The position numbers were made by a program, and so were the translations under genes. Below, piece by piece: positions 36,005 to 45,366 of a stretch of 64,000 nt of DNA. This DNA is from CAXBBB01 sp963841855. Lineage in GTDB: Bacteria > Bacteroidota > Rhodothermia > Rhodothermales > BA12. Position 1 is the first letter of the stretch, and the number at the start of each line of letters is the position of its first letter. The DNA lies in contig CAWJEJ010000001.1 of assembly GCA_963841855.1 (NCBI GenBank), positions 868,001 through 932,000 of the forward strand. Reading direction: 5' to 3'. Under the pieces are notes generated by a model. The model was given only the letters and a program-made list of their open reading frames with translations. It made no database searches and was not told the origin of the DNA.

Positions 36005-36541
36005 ATGGCTGTCCCGGCAGCCGCTCCGCGCTTAGACACCGGAGACCTCCAAGGCGGACTGGTTCGCATGATAGACCGCTACCACGCCGACGGAACGCTG
36101 ACAGGCGATGCGGATGAGGACGCATTCGTAGCTGGCAGCCCGACGGCCGTTCTGCTCGGGTTGCTGTTTGATCAGCGCGTGCGGGCTGAGTTTGCGTTCA
36201 CCGGCCCCAAGCGCCTGCACGACCGGATCGGCCACCTCGATTTTGCACAGATTGCCGAGATCGCGCCCGAAACGCTAGCCGAACAGTTCGCGATCTTGCC
36301 TGCCGTCCACCGCTTCACCAACAAGATGGCCGACATGACTGCGAAGCTCGCCCTGCACGTGCGCGACGAGATGGGCGGCGATCCATCCAACCTGTGGAAC
36401 GACGGCTGCGACGCGGCGACGCTGTCCAAACGGGTCAAGGCACTGCCGGGCTTTGGCAAGGACAAGTCGAAGAAGCTGGTCTATGTGCTCCACTACTTCG
36501 GCCTGCGCGACTTCTCGGGCGAGATGGGATCGGCGCGGTAG
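36005..36541 (+). CDS. HhH-GPD-type protein of the TIGR03252 kind
   Basis: 178 residues from ATG 36005. DEDAFVAGSPTAVLLGLLFDQRVRAEFAFTGPKRL and LPGFGKDKSKKLVYVLHYFGLRDF (helix-hairpin-helix) match this uncharacterised DNA-glycosylase-like family, whose usual length is about 180. The frame stays open back to 35786, adding 73 residues of different, AT-richer composition that are probably not part of the protein. Confidence 0.75.
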   Translation: MAVPAAAPRLDTGDLQGGLVRMIDRYHADGTLTGDADEDAFVAGSPTAVLLGLLFDQRVRAEFAFTGPKRLHDRIGHLDFAQIAEIAPETLAEQFAILPAVHRFTNKMADMTAKLALHVRDEMGGDPSNLWNDGCDAATLSKRVKALPGFGKDKSKKLVYVLHYFGLRDFSGEMGSAR

Positions 36542-36684
36542 AGCGTCCGCGCGTTACGGATGAAACGGGACTGTGCGGAAACGTGCTCGTCGCCCGGATG
36601 CACGAACCGGACAAAACGGCTTAGGTAGAGCGGTCTTTCCGAGCGGCACCCTGCGGCGCGGCGTCCCCTCTCTTCCGGCACTCG

Positions 36685-37957
36685 TTGAACCGCTCCTTCG
36701 CCATTCTGCTCGGCGCCCTGCTCATCGACCAGATGGACTCGGGCATGCTGCTCCCAATCTATCCGGCCCTGTTTACCGACGCGCAGAGCCCAGCGCTGAT
36801 GATTGAGGCGAGCGGCGTCGATCAGTGGGGCGTGCTGCTGATCGCGCTGATCGGGGCGGCGTATGCGCTGCCTGCGTTTTTCGCTCAGCCGGTCTTGGGC
36901 CAACTCGCCGACCGCTATGGGCGCAAGCCGCTGCTGCTGACGGCGTTTGCCGGATCGACGGTCTCGTACGTGCTCTTTGCGATCGGCGTGCAGACCGGGT
37001 CGATTGGGCTGCTGCTGGTATCGCGCGCGCTCGATGGCGTGTCGGCGGGCAACCTGCTCGTCGGCCCAGGCGGCCGTCGGCGATCTAAGCGGCGAGGAGC
37101 AGCGGACGCGCTACTTCGGTTTCTTTACGGCCGCGCTGTCGCTCGGCTTCGTGCTCGGCCCTCTGATCGGCGGCTTTCTGGGCGATCCTGAAGGCGCATC
37201 TTGGGCCGGACCGGCGACGGCGTTCTACACGGCGGGCGGCCTCAACTTGCTCACGACCCTGCTCTTCGCGTGGCTCTTTGCCGAAACGCTGAGCGACGAC
37301 GACCGCTCGGACGACGAGTTCGCTGTCGGCCAATCGCTGAGCAACGCGCGCCAGGCATTCGCCGACGAGGAGCGGCGGCCCTACTACCTCGTCTTACTGC
37401 TCTACATCGCGGGCTATACGTTCTTCACCACGTTCTACAGCGTCGTACTGGAGGACGACTTGGAGATGAGCACGGTCCAGATCGGCTGGTTCTTCTCGGC
37501 GTTCGGGTTGGCGCTGATGGCCGTCCAACTGGGACTCGTCGAGCGCGTCGAGCAGCGCGTGGGTCCATCGCGGACGCTGTGGCTGGCGCTGTTCTGCGCG
37601 GCCGGAGGCACACTCATCGCCGCATTGGCTCAGTCGGCGTGGATGGCATACGCCGCGCTCCCGCTCTTCGCGCTAGGCGCCGGACTCGTCGACCCTCTCG
37701 TGATGTCGCTGCTTAGCCGGAGCACCGATGCGTCTTCGCAGGGACGGATTCAAGGCGTCAGGGGTAGCGTCGACTCGCTGGGGCGCGTCGGGCCGCCATT
37801 CCTCGCCGGGCCGCTGGCGGCTGTCGGTTCGGCGGTCTGGCCAGTCCTCGCCGGAGCCGCACTGATGGCGAGCGGAGGCGTGCTGGCGCTGCGCCTCCTA
37901 GGTGATGCGGACGGGGACGACTCAGGTCAAGAAACATCCGGCGACGAAACCGGCTAG
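36685..37957 (+). pseudogene. MFS (TetA-like) transporter with a single frameshift
   Basis: Starts at TTG 36685. The first frame encodes helices 1-4 with the MFS loop GQLADRYGRKPLLL and RALDGVSAGNLLV. Removing one G near 37063 restores GNLLVAQAAVGDLSGEEQRTRYFGFF, and the second frame runs to 37957 with the remaining helices (about 12 in all). Either a real inactivation or a base-call error. Its TAG stop shares CTAG with the stop of the converging DUF6122 gene. Confidence 0.8.
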
Positions 37958-38298
37958 AGGTAGCAGTCGCCCCAGTCGAGCGCCATGTGGATCAGCAGGC
38001 CCAGACCGACTAGATGGACCGCGTGCAGCCGCTCTTTCCACACGTCCGATTTGGTCTTTGGCGCCCAAACGACAGGGACGACGAAGAGCGCGGCGTAGAG
38101 CAGAATCGGAGGCCACGTGTGCAGCGGGTGGAAACCGATCGAACACCGCGCGGGGTCGTAGATCGGATCGGCGAGCAGGTGGTCTACGTCGACCGCCATC
38201 GTCGCGATCAGCACGAGCGTCGTCCATCGCCACCGGTCGCGGTAAAACGCCAGCGCGGCGAGCAGCGGGACGACGAAGTGGAGGGCGATGTGGAGCAC
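37954..38298 (-). CDS. DUF6122 membrane protein
   Basis: 114 residues. LHIALHFVVPLLAALAFYRDRW, VDVDHLLADPIYDPARCSIGFHPLH and MALDWGDCYL match DUF6122, a small membrane family with conserved DxDH and HPLH motifs that suggest a metal-binding hydrolase-like site. Function unknown. Confidence 0.85.
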   Translation of the reverse strand: MLHIALHFVVPLLAALAFYRDRWRWTTLVLIATMAVDVDHLLADPIYDPARCSIGFHPLHTWPPILLYAALFVVPVVWAPKTKSDVWKERLHAVHLVGLGLLIHMALDWGDCYL

Positions 38299-38329
38299 GC
38301 GCGCAAGATAGATCGGGCGAGCGGAGCGC

Positions 38330-38855
38330 CTAATCGAGCAGCGCGCCGACGCTGTATCCGATGCCGAGCCCGAACGCTGGCACCAACCGGCGGCTCACCA
38401 GAACGGGCGCGAACGCCAGGCGAAACACGACGCCGCCGGGATCCTGGTAGCGATATCCGAGGACCGCGGTCGCTGCCAGACGCTGATTCGGCGAGTCGGA
38501 GAACGGATGCGGCATCGTGCCTCATCGCAGCCCCGAGACCGACCTCGACGGCGTGATCGACACCGAACAGCCGCCCGGCCATCAGTCCGAATAGAATGTC
38601 GTCCGACATCCGGTTGCTCTCTCGCTGCCCTAGAAGGTCTTCCTGGTCGTCCCACAGCATTTTGATGCCCGCGCCGGTCGCGCCCACTCGGAAGAACGCC
38701 CCATCGGCCGATCGCACGTCGACGTTGAGCGATGCCCAGCCCAGACTACCGCCCAGTTCGGCGAAGACGGCGGCTTCGTTGCCCTGCCACTCGGCCTGAG
38801 CATGAGCCGAACCGGCGGCGAGAAGTGATGCGGCGAGGAGTAGCGAGAAGCGCAT
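38330..38855 (-). pseudogene. small outer-membrane beta-barrel protein, frameshifted
   Basis: A signal peptide (MRFSLLLAASLLAAGSAHAQ) and barrel-like strands run from 38855 to about 38515. The frame then shifts; the second frame (QRLAATAVLGYRYQDPG...GLGIGYSVGALLD) completes a barrel ending at 38330. Total would be about 175 residues. A sequencing error cannot be excluded. Confidence 0.6.
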
Positions 38856-39072
38856 GGCGTCGGCGGGCGGTGAGCAGAATAGACAGTGGGTGTCGATTTG
38901 AGAAGACAGAGGCGCGCAGCGCTTGCTCTAGCGGCAGAAAATCCGTGACAGAACACGCTGCTGGCACGCGGGGCAACATCCGCGCCGAAACGCAACCGTG
39001 CCCGTCGCGCAACATCGGCGGCCGTAACCGTCGCGGTGTTGTCTTACCGATCGGGGGCGGGTATTCTTGCGC

Positions 39073-40545
39073 ATGATCGACATGCTCCCTTTCGCCGACC
39101 TCGTCCCCTGGATCGCGGGAATCGGCATTCCCATCCTGTTCGTGCTGGGCGCGCTGAGCGCACTCGACGCCGTCATGCAGTCGCGCACGCCCCAGGGATC
39201 GACCGCGTGGGCGCTGGCGCTGCTGTTCGTGCCTCTGATTGCGCTGCCGCTCTACTGGACGTTCGGGCGCTTCGGCTTCGAGGACTACAAGGAGGCGATG
39301 GACAAGATGGGCTGCGACACCGAAGACGACATGACCAACGCGTGCAACCACGCCGATCCGGCCGTCGTCGTCGATCCCGACGAGCGAGGCGAAGATGTGC
39401 GCGAAGTCGCCGAACTGGAAGGCTTCAACCGCCTCTCGACGACGCCGATGACCAGAGGTAACAGCCTGAAACTGCTGATCAACGGCGAGGAGACCTTCGA
39501 CGCCATCTTCGAAGGCATCGACCGCGCCGAGCGCTACTTACTCGTCCAATACTATCTGATCCGCGACGATGACATCGGCAAGCGGATGAAGGCGCACCTG
39601 GTCAAAGCGGCCAAGCGCGGCGTTCACGTCCGGCTGATCTACGACGACATCGCCAGCCACTCGCTGCCCAAGAGCTACCGCAACGAGTTAGAGGCGGTCG
39701 GTGTCGAGATCGCCCGGTTCAGCGGGAGCACGCGCAGTTGGGGACGGCTCAGACTCAATTTCCGCAACCACCGCAAGATCGTCGTCGTCGACGGTCGCGA
39801 GGCGTTCGCGGGCGGCCTCAACGTGGGCGATGAGTACCTGGGACACACCGAGGATTTCCCCAACTGGCGCGACACGCACCTGCACGTCATCGGCCCGGCC
39901 GTGATGGGCTACCAGTTCTCGTTCGCGCGCGACTGGTTCTACACCAAGGAGGAGCAACTGGCCGATGCCGACTGGAACGCCGATACGCATGAGGACGATC
40001 AGCGGGCGATGATCCTCGCTTCGGGCCCCGACGACGAACTCGAGACGTGCGGCCTGCTCTTCGCCCACGCTATCGAAAGCGCCGAGACGCGCGTCTGGAT
40101 CGCGACGCCCTATTTCGTCCCCGACGGCCGCGTCCTGGCCGCGCTCCAACTGGCCGCTCTACGCGGCGTCGACGTGCGGATTCTGATGCCCCGCGAGAGC
40201 GACAGCATCTTCTTCAAATACGTCCCCTACGCCTACCTGGACGAGGTCGAGCGCGCGGGCGGCAACATCCACCTCTACGAGCCGGGCTTTGCGCATCAGA
40301 AAGTGATGCTGATCGACGACGACTACGCGATGGTCGGCTCGGCGAACATGGACAACCGTTCGTTCCGCCTCAACTTCGAGATCAGCCTCCTCGCCAACGA
40401 CGAGACGTTCAGCAGCGACGTAAAAGCGATGCTCGAGCGCGACTTCGCCCAGTCGACGCAGCTGTCGAGCGAGGACGTGCAAGACCAGTCGTTTCGCTTC
40501 CGCCTAGCCGTTCAATTCACCCGCCTGCTGGCACCGATTCTGTAG
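39073..40545 (+). CDS. cls: cardiolipin synthase
   Basis: 490 residues from ATG 39073 (TTG 39067 is alternative). Two N-terminal membrane helices, then two phospholipase-D motifs: FRNHRKIVVVDGREAFAGGLN and FAHQKVMLIDDDYAMVGSANMD. PQGSTAWALALLFVPLIALPLYWTFG is typical of bacterial Cls. It condenses phosphatidylglycerol into cardiolipin at the inner membrane. It is the last chromosomal gene before the integron array. Confidence 0.95.
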   Translation: MIDMLPFADLVPWIAGIGIPILFVLGALSALDAVMQSRTPQGSTAWALALLFVPLIALPLYWTFGRFGFEDYKEAMDKMGCDTEDDMTNACNHADPAVVVDPDERGEDVREVAELEGFNRLSTTPMTRGNSLKLLINGEETFDAIFEGIDRAERYLLVQYYLIRDDDIGKRMKAHLVKAAKRGVHVRLIYDDIASHSLPKSYRNELEAVGVEIARFSGSTRSWGRLRLNFRNHRKIVVVDGREAFAGGLNVGDEYLGHTEDFPNWRDTHLHVIGPAVMGYQFSFARDWFYTKEEQLADADWNADTHEDDQRAMILASGPDDELETCGLLFAHAIESAETRVWIATPYFVPDGRVLAALQLAALRGVDVRILMPRESDSIFFKYVPYAYLDEVERAGGNIHLYEPGFAHQKVMLIDDDYAMVGSANMDNRSFRLNFEISLLANDETFSSDVKAMLERDFAQSTQLSSEDVQDQSFRFRLAVQFTRLLAPIL

Positions 40546-40662
40546 AGCAGATCACCGGTTGGTCGGTTCGGTCTGTTATCAGGAAAAAGATCGGCTTTCC
40601 GTTCGCAGCGCCCAGGCATTAGCTGTTGCGCAAGCACGAGATAGCGCGTATTCTGCGGTCTC

Positions 40663-40720
40663 GTTATCCGGCGATCCTTCTCAATAACATGACGGATCGC
40701 CGCACAATCACTGGTTATGC
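40663..40720. other. left boundary of the cassette array; candidate attI or decayed attachment site
   Basis: The first crossover site is G^TTATGC at 40714. Its left side (CAATCACTG) is unlike the CCAGAGCCTTGTCT arm of the attC sites, so it is not an ordinary attC. A 9-bp perfect inverted repeat CGGCGATCC (40669-40677) / GGATCGCCG (40694-40702) and extra GTTAT (40663) and ATAAC (40684) motifs lie just upstream. No integrase gene is adjacent; the hairpin might alternatively serve cls as a terminator. Confidence 0.4.
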
Positions 40721-40987
40721 CGCCATCGTGTGCGGCATGTGCGGTGTTCGTTTCAGCGTCGGCTGTTGTGCCGCTCCGGTCCAGCTTGGGCGTCTCCGGC
40801 GGTAGTCGGCTTGCAAGCTTGGTCGGTATCGGCGGCTCCGCGTTACCGGTGGCGGTCGGCGAGCAGCGGCTTCGGTAAGTTCGGCGTCTCGTCAGTTTCG
40901 TTCGTGAATCTCGGTCGGCTGGTCTCGGCGGCCCGGGCGGGGTAGGGCGGCGTTTGCTCGGGTGCGGTGCCACGTTGCGAGCAAGCG
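40721..40987. other. C1: GC-rich cassette body, family A, no conserved ORF
   Basis: Same as C44 (61721-61987) and near-identical to C11. Copies differ by 1-nt indels, so no frame is kept. Contains the family blocks GGCGTCTCCGG, GGTCGGCGAGCAGCGGCTTCGG and GTTCGTGAATCTCGGTCGG. Stops interrupt the + frames (TAG after 22 codons from the GTG at the start). Confidence 0.7.
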
Positions 40988-41106
40988 GTATAACCCATGG
41001 CTGCGGGCGACGCAAAGGCGGGCGGTTTCGCGCTGTTCGACGTCGGTGCCTACATTAGCCCGCTCACCGTCGGCGCATTTGCGCGCCAGAGCCTTGTCTG
41101 TTATGC
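40988..41106 (+). repeat. attC-1
   Basis: 119 bp; R'' GTATAAC, R' GTTATGC. Core differs by one base from the C1 start. Confidence 0.9.
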
Positions 41107-41232
41107 CGGAGCAGACGAGGAGCAGACGCGCACGTACTCAATGGAGAGCGCGGCGGCGAGTGGCTGCTCTCCGCTCGGTCAGCGTGGGGCGAGCGACGTG
41201 TTCACCGACGTTATGTTCGTACCGCGTGTGCC
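41107..41232. other. C2: short cassette body without a convincing gene
   Basis: About 126 bp between attC-1 and attC-2. Open frames run through the attC arms only; no start with a plausible product was found. Confidence 0.5.
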
Positions 41233-41353
41233 GCATAACCCTTGGCTGCGGGCGACGCAAAGGCGGGCGGTTGTGCTCGCTCGGGCGTCGGTGCTATCAT
41301 GAGCACGTTCACTCATCGGCGTGATTTGCGCGCCAGAGCCTCGTCTGTTATAC
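41233..41353 (+). repeat. attC-2
   Basis: 121 bp; R'' GCATAAC, R' GTTATAC. Central part carries GCTATCATGAGCACGTTCA. Confidence 0.9.
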
Positions 41354-41398
41354 TGCTTCTCCACGCGCTTGTCATCAATGAGTGCAGTCGCCAAGCAG

Positions 41399-41539
41399 AC
41401 CCTGCGCTTTCAATCCTCGACCGCGCAGCGCCGAGCCGAGGTCGGAGATTCGATGCCGACGAGCATCGGATCGAGCCGAAGCAGTTCGACTAGTTTCCTT
41501 GAGGCGCCTCAGACTGGGTTCGTAGAGTCGACCCGGCGC
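41399..41539 (+). pseudogene. C3: remnant of the MRTYVAT cassette gene
   Basis: GACCCTGCGCTTTCAATCC and what follows align with the 3' half of the gene at 42546-42836, but with small deletions and an early TAG. The 5' half is missing. The cassette-end cores no longer match (GTTATAC against GCATAAC). Confidence 0.75.
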
Positions 41540-41655
41540 GCATAACCCTTGGCTGCGGGCGACGCAAAGGCGGGCGGTTTCCGCTGTTCGAGTACGGTGC
41601 CTACATTGCCGCTCACCGTCGGCGCGTTTGCGCGCCAGAGCCTTGTCTGTTATGC
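41540..41655 (+). repeat. attC-3
   Basis: 116 bp; R'' GCATAAC, R' GTTATGC. Slightly shortened centre. Confidence 0.9.
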
Positions 41656-41871
41656 CGCTCGGTGGCGGGCTCACGGCGGCTCGTGCTGGGTTTGGACAGT
41701 GTGGGCTGGAGCGGCTCCGTGGCCGTTTGCGGGTTGGTCAGTCTGCGGCGGCGCTGTGTCGTTTCGCGGCGACTCGGCAGGTCCTGACTGGCCCTGTTCG
41801 CGCTCGGTCGACAGGTCGGCGCGCTGGCGTAGAGCTCGGCTCTTCATGCGGCGTTCGTAGCAGGCGGCGCG
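41656..41871. other. C4: GC-rich cassette body, family B, no conserved ORF
   Basis: Diverged relative of C19 and C43 (shared GGCTCCGTGGCCGTTTGC, GGTCGGCGCGCTGG, CGTTCGTAGCAGGC). Indels between copies break every frame. Confidence 0.65.
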
Positions 41872-41990
41872 GTATAACCCTTGGCTGCGGGCGACGCAAA
41901 GGCCGAGCGTTTTGCTCGTGTCGGCGACGGCGCTACATTATGCCCGTTCATCGTCGGCGTCTTTGCGCGCCAGAGCCTTGTCTGTTATGC
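41872..41990 (+). repeat. attC-4
   Basis: 119 bp; R'' GTATAAC, R' GTTATGC; mismatch with C4 start core. Confidence 0.9.
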
Positions 41991-42022
41991 CGCTTTCCTG
42001 CGGCGCAAACATATCAAGGCTC

Positions 42023-42418
42023 ATGCGTCACCTGCTCATCCTGCTGCTTATTCTGCCTTTTATAGCGGCGTGCGACTCCTCAGAAGAGGAAACCCCCTTC
42101 GCTGATCTACAAGGGTTTTGGGAAAGAACGAGCGGGATAGACGCGATTATCCGAATTCAGGACGACTCCGTTGTTGGATACGAACCCATTCTGTCTTCGA
42201 TTAGAGCAGATTGCAAGTCAGAGCTTGTAAACGCCAAAATGATATCTGCACCGGACGGCGTCGCCACATTCGAGGATAATCTGCAATTCTCAATCAGCGT
42301 ATATGTTGAGAACGGAAGGCTAATCTTTGACTATTCGAGTAGCCAACGGAGTGATCAGACGTTCACTCTCGCAGAAGAGTCCGAATGGAGTGAGGTTGCT
42401 GCTTTGCCGGATTGCTGA
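42023..42418 (+). CDS. C5: small lipoprotein of the integron lipoprotein family
   Basis: 131 residues. MRHLLILLLILPFIAAC is a lipoprotein signal; DSSEEETPFADLQGFWERTSG starts the mature part, and the chain ends LPDC. Related genes occur in C8, C37, C38, C42 and C48. A 5' leader GCCGC-tttcct-GCGGC-GCAAA lies between the core site and ATG. AT-richer than the attC sites. Probably exported and lipid-anchored; function unknown. C38 holds a broken copy. Confidence 0.8.
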   Translation: MRHLLILLLILPFIAACDSSEEETPFADLQGFWERTSGIDAIIRIQDDSVVGYEPILSSIRADCKSELVNAKMISAPDGVATFEDNLQFSISVYVENGRLIFDYSSSQRSDQTFTLAEESEWSEVAALPDC

Positions 42419-42429
42419 TCCAAGGTGCG

Positions 42430-42549
42430 GCATAACCCTTGGCTGCGGGCGACGCAGAGGCTAGCTTTGCAACTCGCCTGAACGCCTGCGTCTCCGGTGT
42501 CCGTTTCACCATTCGTGTGCTCTGCGCGCCAGAGCCTTGTCTGTTATGC
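42430..42549 (+). repeat. attC-5, variant centre
   Basis: 120 bp; R'' GCATAAC, R' GTTATGC. The centre (CTAGCTTTGCAACTCGCC...) is unlike other attC sites here and is shared only with attC-38. Confidence 0.9.
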
Positions 42550-42836
42550 GTACCTACGTCGCAACTCCTGCAAGTTGGGATGAGTCACAGGTCGAGCGCT
42601 GCCTCGTATGGTACAAGAAGGCACCCAGTGACACGCTTATCGGCGAGGAAAACTTGCGCGGCATTACCATCGCTGAACTGAACGTGCTGTTTGGTTCGCC
42701 CAACGATGACCCTGCGCTTTTCAATCCTCAACCGCTCAGCGCCGAGCAGAAGTCGGAGATTCAGAATGCAGTCGAGCACCGAATCGAGCCGAACCGTTTC
42801 GACTATTTCGTTGAGGCACGTCAACTCGGTTCGTAA
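42546..42836 (+). CDS. C6: conserved hypothetical cassette protein (copy 1 of 3)
   Basis: 96 residues, MRTYVATPASWDESQVERC...FVEARQLGS. ATG lies inside the R' core (GTTATGC), so the recombination site supplies the start codon. The same protein is encoded by C21 and C26. Acidic, soluble, no signal peptide; family not recognised. Confidence 0.75.
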   Translation: MRTYVATPASWDESQVERCLVWYKKAPSDTLIGEENLRGITIAELNVLFGSPNDDPALFNPQPLSAEQKSEIQNAVEHRIEPNRFDYFVEARQLGS

Positions 42837-42848
42837 ATCGCCCGGCAC

Positions 42849-42968
42849 GCATAACCCTTGGCTGCGGGCGACGCAAAGGCGGTCGGTTGTGCTCGCTTGG
42901 GCAGCGGTGCTATCATGAGCACGTTCCATCATCGGCGCATTTGCGCGCCAGAGCCTTGTCTGTTATGC
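42849..42968 (+). repeat. attC-6
   Basis: 120 bp; R'' GCATAAC, R' GTTATGC. Its centre differs from attC-21 and attC-26 although the gene before it is the same. Confidence 0.9.
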
Positions 42969-43186
42969 CGCCTGTCGGTAGCCGGGAAGCGCGCGGTTCG
43001 TGGCGGCTCGGCATTGGTGTTTGTGGTCGCTTCCGTGGCGGTTGGCTCGGTCGGTGTTTCCGGTGGCGCTGTTCGTTTCGCGGCTTCGGCGGGTGCGTCT
43101 TGACTGAGGCGCTGTTCGGAGTCGGGCCGGGTGCGGCGCGTTGGCTTTCGACTTGGGCGTTCAGCGCGTTCGTGCAATCGTCGGCG
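42969..43186. other. C7: GC-rich cassette body, family C, no conserved ORF
   Basis: Near-identical to C25 (51940-52157) and related to family B. Blocks GGTGTTTCCGGTGGCGCTG and TTTCGCGGCTTCGGCGGGTG link it to families A and D. Confidence 0.65.
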
Positions 43187-43306
43187 GCATAACCCCTGGC
43201 TGCGGGCGACGCAAAGGCCGAGCGTTTTTGCGCTGTCTCGGCGTCGGCGACTACATTGCTCGCTCACCGTCGGCGTGTTTGCGCGCCAGAGCCTTGTCTG
43301 TTATGC
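43187..43306 (+). repeat. attC-7
   Basis: 120 bp; R'' GCATAAC, R' GTTATGC; first arm CCCCTGG rather than CCCTTGG. Confidence 0.9.
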
Positions 43307-43340
43307 CGCTTTGACCAGCGGCGCAAATACTCCAAGACCT

Positions 43341-43782
43341 ATGCGTTATTTTCTTTCCATCCTGCTCCTTTTGCCCTTTGTTGCCGCATGCGACTCCTCT
43401 GATGACGGAGAAGCGTTTCCTGAGATTCAGGGAGCATGGGAGGATTGACGTTGACGTGTATGGCAGCAGCTTCATCTGGATTGAAGGGGATAGGCTGACA
43501 GACACGTTTGTGGGGTTTGATACCGTGTTTAATGGTGGCGATATTCGAATAGGAATAGGTGAGTGCCGACAGGCTCCTTCTAATTTTGCAGTCTACAAAA
43601 CTGAGCTTGATAAAGACCCTGACGGCGTGGCTGTGTATCAGAAAGGTAGCCAAAGGTATCGAGTATATTTCGAGGCAGGATCATTAGTGCGTCAGAGAGT
43701 TGGAGGAGGCCAGTCAGAGTATGTGCCAGTGTCTCGACCACAGTCAGTTGAAAATCTGGAGTCTCTTCCAGAATGTGACTGA
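43341..43782 (+). pseudogene. C8: lipoprotein-family gene with a frameshift
   Basis: MRYFLSILLLLPFVAACDSSDDGEAFPEIQGAWED stops at 43448. A +1 frame continues as RIDVDVYGSSFIWIEGDRL... to ...ENLESLPECD (43782), restoring a normal family length of about 147. Leader hairpin GCCGC/GCGGC-GCAAA present. Confidence 0.75.
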
Positions 43783-43788
43783 CCGGCG

Positions 43789-43909
43789 GCATAACCCTTG
43801 GCTGCGGGCGACGCAAAGGCGGGCGGTTTGCCTCGCTCAGGCGGCGGTGCTATCATGAGCACGTTCACACGTCGGCGCAGTTTGCGCGCCAGAGCCTTGT
43901 CTGTTATGC
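43789..43909 (+). repeat. attC-8
   Basis: 121 bp; R'' GCATAAC, R' GTTATGC. Confidence 0.9.
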
Positions 43910-44331
43910 GCCCTGCTTTTGCGTTTCTCGTGGCGTCGGCGTTTCTCGGTTGCGAAGCAGAAGAGGTGCCGCTTTCGACTCTGCTAGCCTGCACGCCCGC
44001 AACCGTCACCAGCGGGGAGTTTGTCACGCTGTCTATGGAGTCGCCTCACGGCGGCGATCTCTCCGTCACTGATCCAGCCGGTACGTTTTTCTTCCTCGTG
44101 CGCGGCGGTCAAAGTCAAACGCAGTCGCTCACCCTGTCTGGTGACTCTGCGGAAGTCGAGAGTGTTGAGCTTGACGTAGAAGGCGCGATGGCAACGCCGT
44201 ACGTCTACGGTGATTCGACAGCGGTGCTGTTATTCGAGCAGGCTGGCGCGTACCAATTTCGTCTGAGTGAGAACCTTGAAACCGACGACGGCACGCCCAG
44301 CGGTGAGTGTTCGGTCGCGTATCAGCCGTGA
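43906..44331 (+). CDS. C9: secreted lipoprotein, hypothetical
   Basis: 141 residues with ATG in the core site. MRPAFAFLVASAFLGC is a lipoprotein signal. The mature chain is beta-rich (VTSGEFVTLSMESPHGGDLSVTDPAGTFFFLVRGG..., SENLETDDGTPSGECSVAYQP), like an Ig-type or PKD-like domain. Not related to the C5 family. GGGCGCATAAC at the 3' end is complementary to the cassette start. Confidence 0.75.
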   Translation: MRPAFAFLVASAFLGCEAEEVPLSTLLACTPATVTSGEFVTLSMESPHGGDLSVTDPAGTFFFLVRGGQSQTQSLTLSGDSAEVESVELDVEGAMATPYVYGDSTAVLLFEQAGAYQFRLSENLETDDGTPSGECSVAYQP

Positions 44332-44339
44332 GGACGGGC

Positions 44340-44461
44340 GCATAACCCTTGGCTGCGGGCGACGCAAAGGCCGAGCGCTTTTGCGTTGGTTCGACGATGG
44401 CGTCTACATTAATCGGCTCACCGTCGGCGTGTTTTGCGCGCCAGAGCCTTATCTGTTATGC
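44340..44461 (+). repeat. attC-9
   Basis: 122 bp; R'' GCATAAC, R' GTTATGC. Confidence 0.9.
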
Positions 44462-44480
44462 GGCTAGTTCAAACGCCATC

Positions 44481-44846
44481 GTGAGCGCAACTGAACACAA
44501 TCAAAGTCGGCTATTCGCTTGGGCGAGAGGAGCAGCCATTGCGACAGCGGCGGCCAATATCGCCCTCTACATTGGCGTGTTCATCGGTACTCCGTCCCAA
44601 GCTGAAGCTATGGCGCACCCGAATGCGTTCTGGCCGAACACGATCGCTGCTCTGATGCTCGCGCCATTGACAGCAATTCTTTTCCTGCTCGCGGTCGTCT
44701 TGACGATGGAATACCGAGTCCGCAGTCGGGGGTCTTCTGGCGACAACCGAGCGAAGAGGTTGAAGCAACTTGTTCTCATGCTCACCCCTACCGCGCTCCA
44801 AATTGCTGCGCTCGTCGTTGTCATGGGCGTCGTTCTCGCATTGTAA
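44481..44846 (+). CDS. C10: small membrane protein, hypothetical
   Basis: 121 residues from GTG 44481 (MSATEHNQSRLFAWARG). Three hydrophobic segments: AAIATAAANIALYIGVFIG, TIAALMLAPLTAILFLLAVV and LVLMLTPTALQIAALVVVMG. Inner-membrane location expected; family not recognised. Confidence 0.7.
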   Translation: MSATEHNQSRLFAWARGAAIATAAANIALYIGVFIGTPSQAEAMAHPNAFWPNTIAALMLAPLTAILFLLAVVLTMEYRVRSRGSSGDNRAKRLKQLVLMLTPTALQIAALVVVMGVVLAL

Positions 44847-44860
44847 ACCGCATCAACGCC

Positions 44861-44981
44861 GCATAACTCATGGCTGCGGGCGACGCAAAGGCGAGCAGTT
44901 TGCGCTTCGACTCGACGATGGCGTCTACATTGCCTGCTCACACATCGGCGTGATTGCGCGCCAGAGCCTCGTCTGTTATGC
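44861..44981 (+). repeat. attC-10
   Basis: 121 bp; R'' GCATAAC, R' GTTATGC; arm CTCATGG. Confidence 0.9.
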
Positions 44982-45247
44982 CGCCATCGTGTGCGGCATG
45001 TGCGGTGTTCGTTTCAGCGTCGGCTGTTGTGCCGCTCCGGTCCAGCTTGGGCGTCTCCGGCGGTAGTCGGCTTGCAAGCTTGGTCGGTATCGGCGGCTCC
45101 GCGTTACCGGTGGCGGTCGGCGAGCAGCGGCTTCGGTAAGTTCGGCGTCTCGTCAGTTTCGTTCGTGAATCTCGGTCGGCTGGTCTCGGCGGCCCGGCAG
45201 GGTCGGGCGGCGTTTGCTCGGGTGCGGTGCCACGTTGCGAGCAAGCG
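44982..45247. other. C11: GC-rich cassette body, family A, no conserved ORF
   Basis: Differs from C1/C44 by a few bases and a 1-nt indel near 45195. Core mismatch GTTATGC / GTATAAC as in C1. Confidence 0.7.
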
Positions 45248-45366
45248 GTATAACCCATGGCTGCGGGCGACGCAAAGGCGGGCGGTTTTGCGCTGATCGG
45301 CGTCGGCGACTACATTAGCCCGCTCACCGTCGGCGCATTTGCGCGCCAGAGCCTTGTCTGTTATGC
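45248..45366 (+). repeat. attC-11
   Basis: 119 bp; R'' GTATAAC, R' GTTATGC. Confidence 0.9.

Noticed and set aside
40997..41302. Plus-strand ORFs that start inside attC sites (MAAGDAKA... and similar)
   Set aside because: The ATG occurs only in attC copies reading CCCATGG and the peptide is the translated attC itself; it recurs before unrelated cassettes.
44938..45258. Long minus-strand ORFs through C11, and similar ones at 40512-41015 and 61575-62015
   Set aside because: They run through attC arms, giving the same peptide ends in unrelated cassettes, and are broken by 1-nt indels between close copies. High GC makes such open frames common.
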